Origin: a bacterium
GTDB lineage: Bacteria > Planctomycetota > J058 > JAJDCP01
Assembly: GCA_030428695.1 (NCBI GenBank)
Contig: JAUIEM010000412.1
Location: 1 to 8,798 of the forward strand
Length of the DNA stretch: 8,798 nucleotides
Direction of reading: 5' to 3'
Part shown: piece after piece, positions 5,068 through 8,798 of the stretch
How positions within the stretch are numbered: position 1 is the stretch's first letter
How the letters are laid out: every line of letters starts with the position of its first letter
The notes under the pieces: generated by a model
Databases searched by the model: none
What the model was told of the DNA's origin: nothing
The model's input: the letters and a program-made list of their open reading frames with translations, nothing else
Made by a program: the position numbers and the translations under genes

Positions 5068-7683
5068 CTACTCGACCAGCACGTACAGCGCGTCCGCCGG
5101 CAGGGTCAGGCGCCCGTCTTCCAGCTCCGCCGGCCCGCGCGGCTGGCCGTTGGCGTCGAGCACGGTCGCGCGGGTCAGGTGGGCAGGCAGCTCGACGCTC
5201 CCCCGGATGCGCCGCACGTTGAGGGGGTAGCCGCCGAGGTCGGCGATGCGGTCGCCCTCCGTCCGGAAGCCGTAGGGCCGCTCTTCGCTGACCACCTGCA
5301 CGAGCACCCGCGCGCTCCGCGCGAGCGGCTCGTCGTCGAGGGCGATGACCGCGACGCTCGCGTACTCGTTCTCGAGCGCGATCGCGACGTCGCCGAGCGC
5401 GACCCTTCCGGCCTCCCCGAGGAAGCCGCAGGCCCCCTGGAAGCGCGGCGTGTCGACGGTGGCGAGGCCCGCCCCGTAGCTCCACACCAGCTCGCCGGTC
5501 GCGCTGCGGACGAGGCCCGCCTCGCGGTCGATCGCGTCGCCGAGCGCGGTCAGCTTCGTCTTCCCCCGCCCGAAGCTCTGCTCGACGCGCCCGACGAAGA
5601 AGGCGAGCGGGTCGACGCTTCCTCCAGCCGCTCCGCCCCGGCCCGGATCGCGCAGGGCGTCGAGGTTCCGCGCCGCCTGCACCGAGGAGCCTTCGTAGGC
5701 GTACAGGCCGTCGACATCGAGCACCTCGCGCACAACCACCGGCCCCTCCTCGACGTCCCCGCGCCGGAAGGCGAGGGCGAGGGCGGGGAACTGGCCGAGG
5801 ATGCTCGGCACGGCGAGCGGGAACTTGCTCGCCGAGCTGTCCCAGAAGGCGCCGTCCAGGGCGAAGAAGAACCAGCCGTCCGCCCCGGCGAGGGAGCCCT
5901 GGGTCGCGCACAGGAAGGGGAACTCCGCCTTGAAGCGGTTCGGGTTCGGCCAGCCGATCTCCGAAAAGATCTCCGGCATGTCCTCCAGGCGCGGGCTGGC
6001 GAAGGGCGTGTCCTGCGGGGAGAACAGCGCCGAGCGGTCTTCGTAGCGATGGCCGACGCGCACCGAGTAGCCCGCCGCGTCGCCCTCGTGGCGGCCGCCG
6101 AAGTAGGCGTGCCGGTCGGAGATGTCGCCGGCGGTGTAGGTCCAGCGCTCGAGGGGATCGAGCACGGTCGCGTCGGCGGTGATCCAGTTGCTGCACACCA
6201 GCGGGCACTTGACCTTCAGCTTGCGGCGCAGGAACTTCGCGGTGTCCTCGTAGAACTCCCGCTGGGTCTCGGCGAGGAAGCGCAGCTGGTCGCCCATCCG
6301 CGCCCGCTTCGCCGCGCTCTGCCCGGCCCCGTCCGGGGTCATGTGCCAGGCGTCGAGCAGGGCCATGCGTCCGGCCTCCGGAGCATCCCGCCCCTCCCCT
6401 GCCCCGCCCCAGGCGGCGGCCGCCCTGGCGAGGGAGCCGTGCCGCTTGCGCAGCCACTTGCCGTAGGCGGCCTCGAGCTTCTCGCGCTGGACGTTCGGGA
6501 TGTTCGAGGCGCTGAAAGTCCAGAAGAAGAAGCTGTCCTCGTTGAGGATCTCGACGTACGCGACCGCGGGGTCCTTCGCGAGGCTGAGGCCGGTGTGCGG
6601 GTTCTTCGTCGTCAAGAGGCCGCGGGCCCAGCTCTGGTGGATCTCCTGCATGCGCTCGTCGAAGAACAACAGCGCGAAGGGCACCTTGTTGTCCATCGTT
6701 TCGTAGCCCTCGAGCTCGTACCCCGGCTCGACCCGGAACCAGAGCGGGAAGTAGAACGACAGGGCCGTGTAGATGCCCTGGCTCTTCAGCTCGGCGACGA
6801 GCAGGTGCAGGCGGCCGAGGCGCGTCTCGTCGAGCTCTGCCGGGTCGCCGCCGGCCTCGAACAGGCCGGTGTGGATGCGCACCGCGTTGACCCCGAGCCG
6901 CGCGAGCTTACGGGCGAGGTAGCGCAGGGAGGGCGCGCCGAGCTCGAGCACTCCCGCGCCGACGTTGACGCCCCACAGCTTGAGGGGCTCGCCGTCGCCG
7001 CGCTGGAAGCGGCCGCCCTCGACCTCGACGAAGCCGGTCGCGCCCGCCTCCTCTTCGTTGAGATGGCGCAGGTCCAGGGGGCTCTCGCCGAAGCCGTCGA
7101 GCGCCGGCTCGAAAGCGAACCAGCCCTCCGCGGCGAGCCCGGCCCGCTCGTCCGGCCGCAGCCGCCCGCGCGGTTGGAAGGGCCCGGGGCTGAGGCAGAA
7201 GGCGTCGAAGCAGGCGGTCAGCTCCTCGTCGCGGCCGGCGCTGAGCTCGATCTCGAAGTCGTGGCGGCCGGCGGCCAGCTCGACCGCGCCGAGGTACACC
7301 CAGTTCGCGCAGATGTGGGTCGCGAGGGTGACGTTGTCCTCGAGGCCGCAGTCGCGCCCGCAGTCGCGCCACTCGTCCCGCCCGAAGCGCCAGCGGAAGG
7401 GCCCGTGCTTCCAGAACTTGCGCACCCACAGGTCGTACTGCCCGGCGGCCGGCACCTCGACCTCCCAGCGGGCGTGCCCGCGGCGGCCGTTCCGCGGCCC
7501 GCTGTTCGCGAGCCAGCTACCGCCGCTGAGCAGCTCCGCCGCGCCGCCGTAGTGGCGCGCCTCGAAGGCGGAATGCGGGTCGAAGTCGGTCTCGACGGCG
7601 TCCTCCCCTTCCCACCACACCCACGGGGTGTCCTGGGCGGCGAGGGCGCTGGTGAGCAGGAGGATGAGGAGGAGCGGGCGCAT
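5068..7683 (-). CDS. Secreted glycoside hydrolase, clan GH-A TIM barrel with N-terminal carbohydrate-binding-like domain
   Basis: 871 residues with a clear signal peptide (hydrophobic 3-13, probable cleavage after ALAA, before Q17), so exported. Residues about 20-170 form a jelly-roll-like domain ending in FDAFCLSPGPFQPRGRL, a pattern I associate with carbohydrate-binding modules on secreted glycosidases. Residues about 215-625 are the TIM barrel: LKLWGVNVG (235-242), LARLGVNAVRIHTG (260-273), NPHTGLSLAKDPAVAYVEILNED with N381-E382 as the expected acid/base, and FSEIGWPNP with E575 as the expected nucleophile. This Asn-Glu plus late Glu arrangement is diagnostic of clan GH-A retaining enzymes (GH2/GH5-like). 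Residues about 640-871 look like beta-sandwich accessory domains. The exact family and sugar are not decidable here. The ATG at 7683 has GGAG about seven bases upstream. The N-terminal domain is cysteine-rich and contains a 12-bp tandem duplication. It is divergent from another secreted-protein gene. Confidence 0.8.
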   Translation of the reverse strand: MRPLLLILLLTSALAAQDTPWVWWEGEDAVETDFDPHSAFEARHYGGAAELLSGGSWLANSGPRNGRRGHARWEVEVPAAGQYDLWVRKFWKHGPFRWRFGRDEWRDCGRDCGLEDNVTLATHICANWVYLGAVELAAGRHDFEIELSAGRDEELTACFDAFCLSPGPFQPRGRLRPDERAGLAAEGWFAFEPALDGFGESPLDLRHLNEEEAGATGFVEVEGGRFQRGDGEPLKLWGVNVGAGVLELGAPSLRYLARKLARLGVNAVRIHTGLFEAGGDPAELDETRLGRLHLLVAELKSQGIYTALSFYFPLWFRVEPGYELEGYETMDNKVPFALLFFDERMQEIHQSWARGLLTTKNPHTGLSLAKDPAVAYVEILNEDSFFFWTFSASNIPNVQREKLEAAYGKWLRKRHGSLARAAAAWGGAGEGRDAPEAGRMALLDAWHMTPDGAGQSAAKRARMGDQLRFLAETQREFYEDTAKFLRRKLKVKCPLVCSNWITADATVLDPLERWTYTAGDISDRHAYFGGRHEGDAAGYSVRVGHRYEDRSALFSPQDTPFASPRLEDMPEIFSEIGWPNPNRFKAEFPFLCATQGSLAGADGWFFFALDGAFWDSSASKFPLAVPSILGQFPALALAFRRGDVEEGPVVVREVLDVDGLYAYEGSSVQAARNLDALRDPGRGGAAGGSVDPLAFFVGRVEQSFGRGKTKLTALGDAIDREAGLVRSATGELVWSYGAGLATVDTPRFQGACGFLGEAGRVALGDVAIALENEYASVAVIALDDEPLARSARVLVQVVSEERPYGFRTEGDRIADLGGYPLNVRRIRGSVELPAHLTRATVLDANGQPRGPAELEDGRLTLPADALYVLVE
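7346..7369. repeat. Perfect 12-bp tandem duplication inside the glycosidase gene
   Basis: CCGCAGTCGCGC occurs twice head-to-tail without interruption. On the coding strand it gives a repeated four-residue unit, RDCG-RDCG (residues 106-113), in the N-terminal carbohydrate-binding-like domain. It keeps the frame and adds a second cysteine (C108 and C112). Confidence 0.9.
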
Positions 7684-7854
7684 CGGGGGTCTCCGGGTGG
7701 GTTTGGGGAGTTGTCGATGCGGGGGGCGGGGATGGCACGGTGTTTTTGGGGGGTGGAAGAGGAACCGCCCGTCCCCATCCCCAGAAATCGGACAAAGTCG
7801 CGCCGACGCCCGGGGGAGGCGGAAAGGACCATCGACTCTACAGAGGAGATCGAG
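7684..7854. other. G-rich divergent intergenic region with a G-quadruplex-type motif
   Basis: This 171-bp spacer between two divergent secreted-protein genes must hold both promoters, but I could not identify convincing -10/-35 pairs. The plus strand has four G tracts at 7685-7708 (G5, G3, G3, G4, with loops of 5, 1 and 3), which fits the usual G-quadruplex pattern, directly upstream of the glycosidase start. Further G tracts follow at 7721-7731 and 7748-7753. GGGGATGG (7728-7735) can pair with CCATCCCC (7775-7782) across a 39-nt loop. Confidence 0.45.
7842..7848 (+). promoter_or_regulatory. Ribosome binding site for the secreted FG-GAP-like protein
   Basis: AGAGGAG lies six bases before the ATG at 7855. 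With the signal peptide that follows, it fixes the start of the right-hand gene. Confidence 0.7.
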
Positions 7855-8798
7855 ATGTCCACTTCCCGCTTCCTGTTCTCAGCCCTGGTCCTCGCCGCGA
7901 GCTTCGCCTCCGCGCAGGTCGAGGTCGAGGTCGTCCTGCCGGAGGAGACCTACCATCCCCAGGTCGGGATGCCCGTCGACTACACCTTCTCGGCCGGGAG
8001 CTACTATGAGCCCAATCCTCCATGGGTGCCACCGGTCAAGCAGATCACGCGGCGATTCGAGTTCGAACTGATCGAGGCCCGCGTCGGTGCGCAGACCCTC
8101 GCCATCTCCGGCCCCGACCGGGAGATCGCGGTCGAGCGCGACACCGGCCGCCTGCACTGGATCCCCCGCCAGCTCGACCAGGGCCCGGTCGTGATCCGGG
8201 TTCGGGCGACGGTCTACTCCAGGTCGTACACCGTGATCAACGGCAACCTGGTCCAAATCGTCTGGACCAGCGTCGGCACCGGCGAGGGAACCGCCGACAT
8301 CGATGGGGCTTCGACCGCCCTCGACCGTCACAGCATCCACTCCCTCGTCGCCCCGCACAGCGGGGATGTGGTCCGTCCCGAGGCGCTGCCCGTGCGCGGG
8401 CTGATCCGCGCAGATCCGCTCTACGACGTCGTCGAGTGGGAGCTCGCCTGGGCGTACGATCTCAGCACTCCGACCTGGAACCCGATCGCGACCGGCACGG
8501 GGGACGTGTTGCCGACGGCCCCCGAGGCGGACTGGGTCGCGCTCGCGCCGGTGCTGGGGACCTGGGATGCCTCGTCCCTCGCTACCGGCTCCTACCGCCT
8601 GCGTCTGCGGGTGGTCCTCGACGGACCGGACGGACTCGACGAGGACGTCACCGAGCTCGAGCTGCGCGTGGACAGCCGCCTGAAGGAGGGCTTTCCGATC
8701 GCGACGGGTGGGCTCCTTCGGGCCCCGATGGCCGTCGACCTCAACGACGACGGCCGCGATGAGCTGATCGCCGTCGCCCGCTGGGGTATGCTGCGGGT
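7855..8798 (+). CDS. Secreted modular protein: Ig-like domains leading into FG-GAP/VCBS repeats, C-terminus beyond window
   Basis: The plus strand is open from ATG 7855 to the right edge (314 complete codons, no stop). Residues 1-20 are a signal peptide (MSTSRFLFSALVLAASFASA, cleavage before Q21), so the protein is exported. Residues about 22-125 resemble an Ig/cadherin-like putative module: IAVERDTGRLHWIPRQLDQG recalls the 'x-x-D-x-x-T-G-x-L-x-W-x-P' signature of He_PIG-type domains. Residues about 170-272 form a second beta module (WELAWAYDLSTPTWNPI, then LGTWDASSLATGSYRLRLRV), a pattern common in large secreted proteins of Planctomycetota and relatives. From about 277, EGFPIATGG followed by MAVDLNDDGRDELIAV is a typical first blade of an FG-GAP/VCBS beta-propeller with a D-x-N-x-D-G calcium-binding-like loop. 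The rest of the propeller and any catalytic or anchoring domain lie outside. It is divergent from the glycosidase; a role in adhesion or polymer binding is inference. Confidence 0.75.
   Translation, partial: MSTSRFLFSALVLAASFASAQVEVEVVLPEETYHPQVGMPVDYTFSAGSYYEPNPPWVPPVKQITRRFEFELIEARVGAQTLAISGPDREIAVERDTGRLHWIPRQLDQGPVVIRVRATVYSRSYTVINGNLVQIVWTSVGTGEGTADIDGASTALDRHSIHSLVAPHSGDVVRPEALPVRGLIRADPLYDVVEWELAWAYDLSTPTWNPIATGTGDVLPTAPEADWVALAPVLGTWDASSLATGSYRLRLRVVLDGPDGLDEDVTELELRVDSRLKEGFPIATGGLLRAPMAVDLNDDGRDELIAVARWGMLR

Noticed and set aside
5003..6457. A 484-codon frame on the minus strand inside the glycosidase
   Set aside because: It is same-strand but out of frame with the GH-A protein. 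Its translation is Arg/Gly/Ala-rich without domains, while the main frame carries a signal peptide and catalytic motifs.
7733..7749. A sigma54-like site, TGGCACG, upstream of the right-hand gene
   Set aside because: The -24 half is perfect, but the -12 half has TTTT where GC is required, and no activator gene is nearby.

Overview
This is a high-GC bacterial window in which nearly every codon of the confident genes ends in G or C. It carries genes for secreted proteins with N-terminal signal peptides and a probable lipoprotein. A large secreted clan GH-A glycosidase and a secreted protein leading into FG-GAP/VCBS-type repeats suggest a carbohydrate-degrading, Gram-negative-type bacterium. Planctomycetota is my best guess, with Myxococcota or a related uncultured lineage as alternatives. 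No marker gene settles this.

Left half (1-3816, all on the minus strand) is one compact, apparently cytoplasmic operon, read right to left. It contains an S51/peptidase E-like protein with an unusual helical insertion, a two-domain enterochelin-esterase-like hydrolase starting at TTG, a single-domain esterase, and an ATP-grasp ligase that runs off the left edge. The gaps are 13 bp, then 143 bp, then a 1-base TGATG overlap. The 143-bp gap carries two inverted copies of a GC-rich hairpin element with one compensatory base-pair change. An amide- or peptide-bond-forming ligase beside two alpha/beta hydrolases and a peptidase-like protein suggests the making, trimming or recycling of a small peptide-like or conjugated metabolite. 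The actual product cannot be read from the sequence.

Middle (3817-5067): a 156-bp divergent spacer, with a weak promoter candidate for the operon, precedes a small plus-strand gene of unknown function. That gene collides tail-to-tail with a minus-strand gene for a probable lipoprotein. Each reading frame continues into the antisense of the other and loses normal codon usage near 4140-4170. This looks like a deletion or frameshift junction that removed the original stop codons.

Right half (5068-8798): an 871-residue secreted GH-A glycosidase on the minus strand is followed by a 16-bp perfect palindrome just after its stop. It is divergent across a G-rich 171-bp spacer from a secreted modular protein (Ig-like domains, then FG-GAP-like repeats) that runs off the right edge. 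No tRNA, rRNA, CRISPR array, transposase or integrase was seen. Long open frames antisense to the operon and to the glycosidase are shadows caused by high GC content.
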